Source: Thermoflexus hugenholtzii JAD2 (GTDB lineage: Bacteria > Chloroflexota > Chloroflexia > Chloroflexales > Roseiflexaceae). Taken from it: a DNA stretch of 59,964 nucleotides. The position numbers and the translations under genes are program-made. The notes under the pieces were generated by a model that did no database searches, was not told the origin of the DNA, and was given only the letters and a program-made list of their open reading frames with translations. Within the stretch, counting starts at the first letter, position 1. The number at the start of each line of letters is the position of its first letter. The stretch is from positions 1 through 59,964 of the forward strand of contig CAMCVW010000018.1 of NCBI GenBank assembly GCA_945881915.1, in the 5' to 3' direction. Of the stretch, positions 16,688-24,227 are shown piece by piece.

Positions 16688-17521
16688 TCAGTACGTCAAT
16701 TTTGCCTGTGCCTTGATCCATGGAAAAACGGTTGAAACCTTCGTATAGACACCCGGATACCGCGCCAGTGCACATCCAACGCCATAACTGACAATCCCTA
16801 TTTGGATTTTGGTGGAACCTTGCTTTGTGACCAATGGGCCACCGCTGTCACCCTGGCAAGAGTCTTTGCCACCGATTGCATATCCCGCGCAAGCCATGCG
16901 ACCGGTTATCCCGCCGCCATAGTACGCATTGCACGCAGCAGTTGACACCATCGGCACTTGCACCTTGCGCAACACATTTGAGACGCTGCCGCCGTAGGTC
17001 GTTGTGCCCCAGCCCGAGACCGTCGCCATTTTGCCCGCTGCATACAATGGATTGAATGAGGTTGATGTCTTGGCAAGCTTGACGACCTTCACCCCCACAC
17101 TCGGAGTGACAGCCGCGTTGAGCTTGAGTACCGCGACATCAAAATCTTCCGAATCAGGGTCGTATCTCGCATGGACTGCCACCGCACTCACCAGCCGCTG
17201 TTGGAAGTATGGATTGAGATGGTTTTTTGCTAATGAACCCCTATTCTGCAACCCTGCATACACCCGGAATTTATTCGCGCTATAGGGATCACCAAAGTCA
17301 TCAACCGAACAGTGCGCCGCAGTCAACACATATTGGTTTGCGATGAGAGAACCGCCACACACATACCCATTGACCAAAACCAGAACTTGGTACGGGAATT
17401 CTGCCATGGTCGCTGCGGTACCACCGACAATCTTTGGGCGGGCAATCAGTTGTGCCTGCACAGATGGGAATCGCAGTGAAAGTGTAAAAACCACCATGAG
17501 GAACAGTATGAGTCGCTTCAT
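16688..17521 (-). CDS. secreted trypsin-like serine protease, copy B
   Basis: 277-residue paralogue of copy A with the same signal peptide pattern, IVGG activation site, His-Asp-Ser triad and S1 aspartate. Differences lie mostly in likely surface positions and around the substrate cleft: the pocket wall SWGNDC of copy A is SYGVGC here, and TTESGGEV becomes TTTYGGSV. The rare W-to-Y change at the chymotrypsin-215 position should affect the S2-S4 side of the cleft. The ATG at 17521 has the same GAGGG site as copy A. Probably secreted and active, with shifted preference (inference). Confidence 0.92.
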   Translation of the reverse strand: MKRLILFLMVVFTLSLRFPSVQAQLIARPKIVGGTAATMAEFPYQVLVLVNGYVCGGSLIANQYVLTAAHCSVDDFGDPYSANKFRVYAGLQNRGSLAKNHLNPYFQQRLVSAVAVHARYDPDSEDFDVAVLKLNAAVTPSVGVKVVKLAKTSTSFNPLYAAGKMATVSGWGTTTYGGSVSNVLRKVQVPMVSTAACNAYYGGGITGRMACAGYAIGGKDSCQGDSGGPLVTKQGSTKIQIGIVSYGVGCALARYPGVYTKVSTVFPWIKAQAKLTY

Positions 17522-17617
17522 CAAACCCTCTTTCCGTGCATCTTCCGTAAATGAAGTATAGACGATATCATCGGTCGATTCTTTCAATTTTCACCTAAAA
17601 ACCACAACACACGTCCA

Positions 17618-19396
17618 CTAGCGCGTACGTGTGGGAGTGCGTGTCCTTATTGCCGCAGACCCGACCACCAGTACACTGCCATTTCGTAACCCGATGACAC
17701 TATTGAACTGCCCTGCTGCAATCGACACCGCGTTATTGGTGACGGGGATACTCAACTGCCCCTGAGATTTTTGCCCCCAACCAACCACGGAACCATTGCG
17801 TTTGAGTGCGAGCGAAAATCCATTCCCCGCGCTGATAGCATAGACATCCTTGAGCCCTGGCGGTGGGATTGCTTGCTGAATGCTGTTATTGCCCCACCCG
17901 ATGACCGTTCCCGTGTCGCGCAGGGCAAGTGCGTGATTGGTGCCGGCACTGATGCCGACAATGTGTGAACCAGCGGTGCTGGGAATCGACACTTGGCCAG
18001 CAGTGTTTTTACCCCAGCCTATGACTTTGCCTGAGCTTTTCAGCGCAAGTGAATAGCCATTGCCAGCAGCAACCGCAACAACCCCGTTCAATCCTGCCGG
18101 TTTGCCACTACACTGCTTGCTGAGGTCACTCCCCCAACACAGCACTGACCCCGCTTTGATGGCCAAAACGTGACTTGGACCAGCCGCGATACTGGTCACC
18201 CCGGAATGTGCGGCGATGGGAATGTTGAGCTGCCTATAGTCGTTTGCACCCCAGCCATAGACGCGCCCTGCCCGACTCAACGCTATGGTGTAGTTGTTCC
18301 CTGCTGCAACATCATCGAACAACACTGTTGCGAGCTTGATTGGAATCGTCGACTGCCCTTGCGAGTTAACCCCCCAGGTAACGAGGGTCCCGTTGTAGAG
18401 GGCCGCAACAGAAAAAGAAGCACCGCTAGCGACCCTTTTCACGGCGATCGGCAGCGGGGTGGGCGTCACCGTCGGTGTGCGAGTTCCGGTCGCAATGCGC
18501 GTGGAAGTTCGGGTCGCTGTCTGCGCCTGTGTGTTACTGGCAGTCGGCGTGATACTGGCAGTCGGTGAAGGACCAAGTGCCTCGGTATACGATGTAATCC
18601 AACTTTGAAAAAACGATACCCGCGTATAGATTCCCGGATAATCCGGCCAGGCACACCCTTCGCCGGAACTGACAATCCCCACAACAGTGAATACCGAGGT
18701 ATCTACGGTAAACAACGGTCCGCCGCTGTCACCCTGACACGCATCAATTCCACCGTTGTCATAGTCCCCGGCGCACATCATGCGTGTCGTAATCGGCTGT
18801 GAGATGTTGATGTATGTATCATCACAATGTGAATTGATCACCACAGGCACCGTGACCTTGCGCAAGTTCGATGAAGAACTGCCGCCATAGCTCACCGTTC
18901 CCCACCCTGCAACGGTCGTTATTGCGCCATCAGCATATAACGGCTCTGCCGCTGGTAAGAAACCAAGCTGCGCGACACCCACTTGCGCCGTCATCGTCAT
19001 TGGAGTGGCGAGCTCGAGCAACGCGATATCGTAGTCGTATATTGATGCATCATAGCTGGCATGCGTTATCACGCGTGTGATGGCGCTGGTCTGAGCATAG
19101 GGGTTGCACCCATTACAGCTGCTGTGCATACCCATGGCAACCCGATATTGCGATGCACTCGCACCCGACACGCAATGTGCTGCAGTCATCACCCACGTCG
19201 GGGCTATCAACGCACCACCACATCGGTGGCTGGTGATGCTCCCTGTGTAGTAGATATATGCCATGAATGGAAATTCGTTCGGGGTCGCCTCGGTACCGCC
19301 TACGATTTTTGGGGTAATCAGTGTTTCGGCACGCACACGGATGTGCCAGCCTACCACTACCGAAAGAAGGATAAGACACATAACCAATCGGCGCAT
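17618..19396 (-). CDS. secreted trypsin-like protease fused to an RCC1-type beta-propeller
   Basis: 592 residues. A signal peptide (about 1-23) and S1A domain with IVGG at 31, H74 (MTAAHC), the Asp in YDYDIALLEL and the Ser in ACQGDSGGP, with S1 aspartate present. Next comes a Thr/Pro/Ser-rich linker (about 283-320, e.g. TPTVTPTPLP). The C-terminal part is a run of about seven RCC1-like blades with repeated motifs such as AAGNGYSLALKSSGKVIGWG and SAGTNHALALRDTGTVIGWG. The blades probably bind a substrate or surface. Last residues are RTRTPTRTR. Its 3' end served as one boundary of the tandem duplication. Confidence 0.92.
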   Translation of the reverse strand: MRRLVMCLILLSVVVGWHIRVRAETLITPKIVGGTEATPNEFPFMAYIYYTGSITSHRCGGALIAPTWVMTAAHCVSGASASQYRVAMGMHSSCNGCNPYAQTSAITRVITHASYDASIYDYDIALLELATPMTMTAQVGVAQLGFLPAAEPLYADGAITTVAGWGTVSYGGSSSSNLRKVTVPVVINSHCDDTYINISQPITTRMMCAGDYDNGGIDACQGDSGGPLFTVDTSVFTVVGIVSSGEGCAWPDYPGIYTRVSFFQSWITSYTEALGPSPTASITPTASNTQAQTATRTSTRIATGTRTPTVTPTPLPIAVKRVASGASFSVAALYNGTLVTWGVNSQGQSTIPIKLATVLFDDVAAGNNYTIALSRAGRVYGWGANDYRQLNIPIAAHSGVTSIAAGPSHVLAIKAGSVLCWGSDLSKQCSGKPAGLNGVVAVAAGNGYSLALKSSGKVIGWGKNTAGQVSIPSTAGSHIVGISAGTNHALALRDTGTVIGWGNNSIQQAIPPPGLKDVYAISAGNGFSLALKRNGSVVGWGQKSQGQLSIPVTNNAVSIAAGQFNSVIGLRNGSVLVVGSAAIRTRTPTRTR

Positions 19397-19509
19397 AGTG
19401 CTCTCTACTGAAGGATTAAGAATATCTTACACCGCCTATAAGCTACAGACGACTCCGGACGTATGTATGTTCCACCAAAAAATGCTTCACATTGCGTATC
19501 CGACTGGGA

Positions 19510-19538
19510 TTGTGTATGCTTATGTGGTTATGTATACA
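19510..19538 (+). promoter_or_regulatory. promoter with 17-base spacer
   Basis: TTGTGT, 17 bases, TATACA. It places transcription start near 19545, right at the GAGGAG ribosome site, and so excludes upstream starts for the next gene. Confidence 0.6.
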
Positions 19539-19556
19539 CCCATAGAGGAGCCTCTT

Positions 19557-20222
19557 GTGAGCAATAAATCTCAACCCAAACAGTTCGACGAGACGGATTT
19601 CGAGTTGAATCTCGTCGTCGGTTCAATTTTCACCGTGACGCCCCAAGAAGACAAAGCTGCCTTCGAGAGCGAACGCCAATGGGTCGAAGAAATCCAGGAC
19701 CTCTTGCGTGGCGAAAACATCATCATTGATCTCCTGGCCAATCCTGGCACGATGATCTGGGAGGGAGGCATTCGCCACGGTGTCGACCTCGACCGGCTCT
19801 GTCTGATTGCTGCGTATATGGAAAACGGGATGGACTTCCAAGCCATCTTGAACCGGCCTTCAAAAGAAGAAGACGACACCGATCCACTCCTCGAGCGTAT
19901 CTGGGAAGACGAACTAGACACCCAGTTCCCGCACCTCATCAAACATCAGGCCTTGGACGGGTATTACTTGCCCATCGACTTCCCCGAACCGATTTGGTTC
20001 TTGCCAGAATCAGATGCAGAGGGTGAAGATCCCGATAATGAAGACGTCGAAATCTTTTCGTTCGGGTCTGCACCAGCACTGATTCGCGAGTTGTACATCT
20101 TGCGCGGGCTGATGCAACAATTCGAAATCTCGCCCAAGCATGCCACGATGCGCTGTCTGAATGCCTTGATGGAAGGCGCGCAGACCAGTGTCAATACGGA
20201 TTTGCCGCTGTTGATTTGGTAA
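19557..20222 (+). CDS. acidic protein of unknown function
   Basis: 221 residues, rich in Asp/Glu, with no signal peptide or membrane segment, so probably cytosolic. GTG start with GAGGAG 6 bases upstream (MSNKSQPKQFDETDFELN). A central segment (EEDDTDPLLERIWEDELD) and a stretch after PESDAEGEDPDNEDVE are strongly acidic and possibly flexible. The C-terminal part (about 170-221) looks helical. I recognise no family. It lies about 50 bases before miaB on the same strand. Confidence 0.75.
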   Translation: MSNKSQPKQFDETDFELNLVVGSIFTVTPQEDKAAFESERQWVEEIQDLLRGENIIIDLLANPGTMIWEGGIRHGVDLDRLCLIAAYMENGMDFQAILNRPSKEEDDTDPLLERIWEDELDTQFPHLIKHQALDGYYLPIDFPEPIWFLPESDAEGEDPDNEDVEIFSFGSAPALIRELYILRGLMQQFEISPKHATMRCLNALMEGAQTSVNTDLPLLIW

Positions 20223-20240
20223 ACGAAGCCTAGACCTGTG

Positions 20241-20248
20241 CTATACTT
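20241..20248 (+). promoter_or_regulatory. -10 TATACT before miaB
   Basis: TATACT at 20243-20248 preceded by TG plus one base (an extended -10), about 25-37 bases before the possible miaB starts. Confidence 0.45.
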
Positions 20249-20272
20249 ACTTTTTAGTAGGTTCGAGCAAGG

Positions 20273-21652
20273 ATGTATCGGTCGATGCAGGATATCCCTC
20301 TCATTTTGAACGCACCAGCGACGACTTCGCGCGACGATACGCCGCGCGACCGTCGCTATTATGTGTGGACGGTGGGCTGTCAGATGAATATTTCGGACTC
20401 TGAGCGGCTCGAAAGCGGGCTTCAGAGCGTCGGCTATGCACCGGCTTCCCGCCCCGAAGACGCAAGCTTCGTGGTGCTCAATTCGTGTAGTGTCCGTGCC
20501 TCGGCAGAAGAACGCATTATCGGCAAAATCGGCGATCTTCATCGCGTCAAGCGCCAGAATCCCGATTTAAAAATCGTGCTCTGGGGCTGTATGGTAGGTC
20601 CCGAGAACACATCGATATTCAAGGAAAAACTGCCCATCGTTGATTACTTCGTCTCGCCATCAGCCGTTGATGAAGTGGTCGCACTGGCACCCAATGCCAT
20701 TTACACGATGGATGAGCCAGCGTTGCCTGTTGCCGATTGGACCAATCCACCGGTCGTAGTCTATGTACCCATTCAATACGGGTGCAACATGACGTGCTCG
20801 TATTGTGTGATTCCCCTACGTCGTGGCAAAGAAATCAGCCGACCACTCGACGAGATTGTCGAGGAAGTCACGCGCATTGTTGCACGTGGCGCCAAAGAGA
20901 TTACTCTGTTGGGACAAATCGTCGACTCCTGGGGGCACGACCTGCCCGGTCGCCCAGAACTGGCCGATCTGCTCATCGCCGTTCATGCAGTACCAGGATT
21001 GGTCCGACTCCGATTCTTGACGTCACACCCAGCCTGGATCAATGAGAGGCTGATGCAGACGATGGCGAGCCTCCCAAAGTGCCCGCGCGAAATCAATTTG
21101 CCCATCCAACATGGGCACGATGCAATGCTCAAAAGAATGCGCCGTGGCTATACCGTTCAACGCTATCGCGAGCTTGCAGCCAGCCTACGCCGTGTTATGC
21201 CAGATATTTCGCTCAGCACTGATATCATCGTGGGGCATCCCGGTGAGTCCGATGAGGAGTTTCATGCAACCGTCGACCTCGTCAAAGAAATTCTCTTTGA
21301 CAAAATACATATCGCTGCGTTTTCTTCACGGCCCGGCACACGTGCCGCGACGCTCGAAGAAGACCCTGCCCAAGCTGTGCCAGAGGGCGTAAAAGCCCAA
21401 CGGCGCATCGAACTCGAACGCGTCCAAGAAGAAATCGCCACGCAGCGCAGCGCACGGCTCCTGCACACGGTGGTCGAAGTCTTGGTCGAAGCCGAAAGCA
21501 AGGGCAAATGGCGTGGCCGGTCGAGTGGGAATCAGCTGGTGTTCTTTGGAAGCCCAGAAGACTGGCGTGGTCGCATTGCACGTGTGCATGTAACCCACAC
21601 CAGTCCGTGGTCCATGTCTGGGGACGTCATTGGCGAGGCCGATGCAGACTAA
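20273..21652 (+). CDS. miaB: tRNA-2-methylthio-N6-dimethylallyladenosine synthase
   Basis: 459-residue radical SAM methylthiotransferase that adds the methylthio group at tRNA position A37. The N-terminal cluster cysteines are C36, C72 and C106 (VGCQMN, NSCSVR, WGCMVG). The radical SAM CxxxCxxC is at C171, C175 and C178. A C-terminal TRAM-like domain follows (EVLVEAESKGKWRGRS). The ATG at 20273 sits right after AAGG; the in-frame ATG at 20285 has better spacing and could be the true start. The gene overlaps the CPBP protease gene by 11 bases. Confidence 0.93.
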   Translation: MYRSMQDIPLILNAPATTSRDDTPRDRRYYVWTVGCQMNISDSERLESGLQSVGYAPASRPEDASFVVLNSCSVRASAEERIIGKIGDLHRVKRQNPDLKIVLWGCMVGPENTSIFKEKLPIVDYFVSPSAVDEVVALAPNAIYTMDEPALPVADWTNPPVVVYVPIQYGCNMTCSYCVIPLRRGKEISRPLDEIVEEVTRIVARGAKEITLLGQIVDSWGHDLPGRPELADLLIAVHAVPGLVRLRFLTSHPAWINERLMQTMASLPKCPREINLPIQHGHDAMLKRMRRGYTVQRYRELAASLRRVMPDISLSTDIIVGHPGESDEEFHATVDLVKEILFDKIHIAAFSSRPGTRAATLEEDPAQAVPEGVKAQRRIELERVQEEIATQRSARLLHTVVEVLVEAESKGKWRGRSSGNQLVFFGSPEDWRGRIARVHVTHTSPWSMSGDVIGEADAD

Positions 21653-22379
21653 ACGATGGCTTGTGTTGTGCCTCGACATTGCAGTCTGCCTGCTCTGTGC
21701 AGTCGGTGCTTCGATAGCCGTTACCCTCCTGTTTGCATGGATCCAGCCCACAGGTCAGGTGCCTACACTCAAGAGCATGGGGATCTCGGCGGTCATTGGA
21801 GTGCTCTTGCTGCAAAACACGCTCATCCTCGCATATGTCATTTGGCGTGCAGGTGATTGTCGTACCTGGCTTTGGGGGGACGCTCAAGCACGGTTCGGCC
21901 ATATCCTGGTGTACAGTGCGGTGGCGGTTCCCTTGGTACTCATGGTCAATATCGTCGTGGGTGCAGTGTTTTTCGTTTTTGGAGTGCAGCATAACCAGTC
22001 TGCGTTGTATCCTCTGACTGCTGGGGACACTCTCGGTCAAATCGGTTTTTTTGCCGTGGCAGTAGTGCTCGTGCCGGTCGCCGAGGAAGTTTTGTTCCGG
22101 GGCTTCATCTACGGTCGTGTTGCACGCTTGAGTTCCCCAGGAGTTGCGATTGTCTCGAGCGCGGTGATATTTGCAGTCGCACACACCTGGTCTGCGAGTA
22201 GTGGCAGTATCGCGCTGGTAGTGCAAATATGCGCGCTGGGGCTCGTTCTCGGCTGGATACGAAGTCAGAGTCAGAGTACATTCCCGAGTATGGTGGCACA
22301 TGCACTGAACAACGCCGTGGCACTTCTACTCGTAATATCGTGTGTGAACCATCCGGAACTTGGATGCGCCCGTACCTAA
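21642..22379 (+). CDS. CPBP-family intramembrane metal-independent/glutamic-type protease
   Basis: About 245 residues with six or seven hydrophobic segments, of the CPBP (Rce1/CAAX-like) family. The three motifs are present: EEVLFRG (EExxxR), FAVAHTW and HALNNA. The active site would be formed by these membrane-embedded Glu and His residues. Bacterial members serve in peptide maturation, immunity or unknown roles. ATG at 21642 lies inside the end of miaB, suggesting translational coupling. No cluster of peptide genes is nearby, so the substrate is unknown. Confidence 0.88.
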   Translation: MQTKRWLVLCLDIAVCLLCAVGASIAVTLLFAWIQPTGQVPTLKSMGISAVIGVLLLQNTLILAYVIWRAGDCRTWLWGDAQARFGHILVYSAVAVPLVLMVNIVVGAVFFVFGVQHNQSALYPLTAGDTLGQIGFFAVAVVLVPVAEEVLFRGFIYGRVARLSSPGVAIVSSAVIFAVAHTWSASSGSIALVVQICALGLVLGWIRSQSQSTFPSMVAHALNNAVALLLVISCVNHPELGCART

Positions 22380-22403
22380 TGCCGGCATGGCGAAGGAGTG
22401 ATG

Positions 22404-23522
22404 ATGAGTAAAAAAGACGAGCTGGTACGACAACGTCGACGTCTGCAAACTGTCGCCGTCAACTATGCAATTCAGGGTGATTGGGGCAATGCAATTATCG
22501 CCAATGAGGATATGCTTGCCCTCGACGAGAAAGACGTCGAAACACTCAACCGTCTTGCCAAAGCCTACTACGAAAGCGGCGATGTCGAAGCTGCAAAGCG
22601 GACGTACGCCGTCGTCCTCGAGTACAACGACCTCAACCCGATTGCACGTCGTGCGCTCAGCGTCATCGAGAAAACCGAAACGCAGAGCAGTAAAACCCGC
22701 TCGTACGTCGAAATGCGCAATTTCGTTATCGAAACAGGCAAATCCATCCTGACGACTATCCACATCGACCAGCCAGAGCCGCTCTCGTTGCTTCCCGGTG
22801 AAGTCGTATATATGGTCTTTCCCGGTACCAAACTTGCCGACACAGAAAACAAGGGCGAAGGCAAAAAGGGCAAATCCGCAAAACCCAAGGCAACTGGTAC
22901 GCCCACGTTGGCGGAGCAACCCGCTGCATTACACCTCAATTTGACTTCACTCGATTCCATCCCTTCCGTTGCATATGCGATTGATGAAATCCCCGATGAT
23001 GCCAACGCCATAGACGTGTACGACTGCAACAACAAAAAAATCGGCCGACTCGAGCCCCGCGTGGCACAGCGCATCATACGATTTATGCGTATTGGGAATC
23101 GCTATGCAGCGATCGTCTGGCGTGTCAGTGAGCACTACCATCACGTGGATCTTGCTGTCCGTGAGGTGTACCACAATCCCGACCATCGTGGTGAAGTCTC
23201 GTTCCCTGGCAAACTCATCGACGAAGACAAGGCACCGTTGTTGGACCTCGCCGATGAAGAAATCGAAGAAGGTGGGCTGGGAAGCGGCTACGACGAAGAA
23301 GAAGAGTTGCCACGGTTGTCTTCGTATGACGATGATGACGAGCCCTTCGAACCAGGCGATGGGAGCAACGAAGACGAAGACATTGACGAGTTCCCTGGCT
23401 CCAAGAAGGCGAAAGCCCGCAGCGGTCCTGCTCCGAAACAGACCTACGGAGAAAAGGAAATCAGCCTCGGAGATCTCGCCAAAGACGAAGCAAAGCACGA
23501 CAAGGATGTCGAAGAAGAATAA
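22404..23522 (+). CDS. TPR-containing protein with acidic C-terminus
   Basis: 372 residues. The N-terminus (about 5-90) fits two or three TPR helices (NYAIQGDWGNAIIANEDML, AKAYYESGDVEAAKRTYAVV). A Lys/Gly-rich spacer follows, then a region around DDANAIDVYDCNNKKIGRLE that faintly resembles a HIRAN-type beta fold. The C-terminus is extremely acidic (EEIEEGG, DDDDEPFE, NEDEDIDE). AAGGAG precedes tandem ATGs; 22404 has the best spacing. Probable protein-protein or nucleic-acid-linked adaptor in the cytosol. The HIRAN idea is speculative. Confidence 0.7.
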   Translation: MSKKDELVRQRRRLQTVAVNYAIQGDWGNAIIANEDMLALDEKDVETLNRLAKAYYESGDVEAAKRTYAVVLEYNDLNPIARRALSVIEKTETQSSKTRSYVEMRNFVIETGKSILTTIHIDQPEPLSLLPGEVVYMVFPGTKLADTENKGEGKKGKSAKPKATGTPTLAEQPAALHLNLTSLDSIPSVAYAIDEIPDDANAIDVYDCNNKKIGRLEPRVAQRIIRFMRIGNRYAAIVWRVSEHYHHVDLAVREVYHNPDHRGEVSFPGKLIDEDKAPLLDLADEEIEEGGLGSGYDEEEELPRLSSYDDDDEPFEPGDGSNEDEDIDEFPGSKKAKARSGPAPKQTYGEKEISLGDLAKDEAKHDKDVEEE

Positions 23523-23526
23523 CTGC

Positions 23527-24171
23527 TCAGTGCAAACCTTCCCGTTCTGGTGAACGGGAGGGTTTTGTATTTCCCCGCGCCACAACCATTACGTCAACAC
23601 ACACAATACCTGCGCGAAGAAGCGTGTCTATTGCTTCGGACAGGGTTGCTCCCGTCGTACAAATATCATCCACCAACAAGACGCCCCCGTCAGGAATAGT
23701 TCCATTCCACGCAAAAGCCGCAGCAACATTCTGTATGCGTTGATTCCGATCAAGCTTGGCCTGCGCGGTCGTCTCTCTAGTACGGACGAGCCCACGCCAA
23801 CATGGAACCTGCAAATAGGCAGCAACTTCCTCAGCGAGTAAGACCGCCTGATCGTAGCCGCGCTTGGCAACTCGACTCGCTGCAGCAGGCAACGGGACAA
23901 CAGCAACGTACGTTTTCGTCAGGCGAGGAGCGACACCGCGCGCCAACACCCCTGCATACCGACGCTGACCACAGTATTTGAGCAACAGCAGCGCCTCACG
24001 GATGAATCCGGTATACAAGAAGCCGATGCATATCTGTTCTGCTCCTGTAAGCGGGGGAGCCTCGCGGTACCGTGGCGCATGCTGCAGACACCGTTGACAG
24101 AGGAGCGCGCCACGAGCAGTGCAGCCGAGACATGTATCCGGGAAGAGCCATTGCAAGAATCGTTCTAGCAT
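23527..24171 (-). CDS. comF: ComF-family phosphoribosyltransferase-like protein
   Basis: 214 residues with an N-terminal double zinc-finger-like motif (CLGC and CQRC) and a type I PRTase fold. The PRPP-binding loop is LLVDDICTTGATL and the upstream conserved part is VVPLPAAASRVAKRGYDQA. ComF proteins take part in DNA uptake or recombination in competent bacteria; the enzymatic role is unclear. AGGAGGTAACGT precedes the ATG. It is last in the leftward set after the cNMP/ferredoxin gene, with a 56-base gap. Confidence 0.9.
   Translation of the reverse strand: MLERFLQWLFPDTCLGCTARGALLCQRCLQHAPRYREAPPLTGAEQICIGFLYTGFIREALLLLKYCGQRRYAGVLARGVAPRLTKTYVAVVPLPAAASRVAKRGYDQAVLLAEEVAAYLQVPCWRGLVRTRETTAQAKLDRNQRIQNVAAAFAWNGTIPDGGVLLVDDICTTGATLSEAIDTLLRAGIVCVDVMVVARGNTKPSRSPEREGLH
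23534..23565 (+). terminator. terminator after the TPR gene
   Basis: AAACCTTCCCGTTC, TGGT loop, GAACGGGAGGGTTT, then TTGTATTT. It lies inside the 3' end of the convergent comF gene. Confidence 0.75.
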
Positions 24172-24227
24172 ACGTTACCTCCTGCGAATGTAACCGCAGC
24201 AGGCAGGCAAAAAGGTACGCGCTTTTC

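Larger units (their letters stand above)
16591..17759. repeat. tandem duplication, copy B (1169 bp)
   Basis: Second unit of the duplication. It begins with a kinase-gene fragment, contains the hairpin and protease B, and ends inside the intact protease-RCC1 gene. The join to copy A is at 16590/16591. Confidence 0.93.

Noticed and set aside
18170-18568. 132-codon plus-strand frame inside the protease-RCC1 gene
   Set aside because: Antisense shadow of the linker and propeller repeats.
17618-19396. RCC1 repeats as a DNA-level tandem repeat or CRISPR
   Set aside because: The repeats are protein blades with divergent codons. No regular spacers or cas genes occur anywhere in the window.
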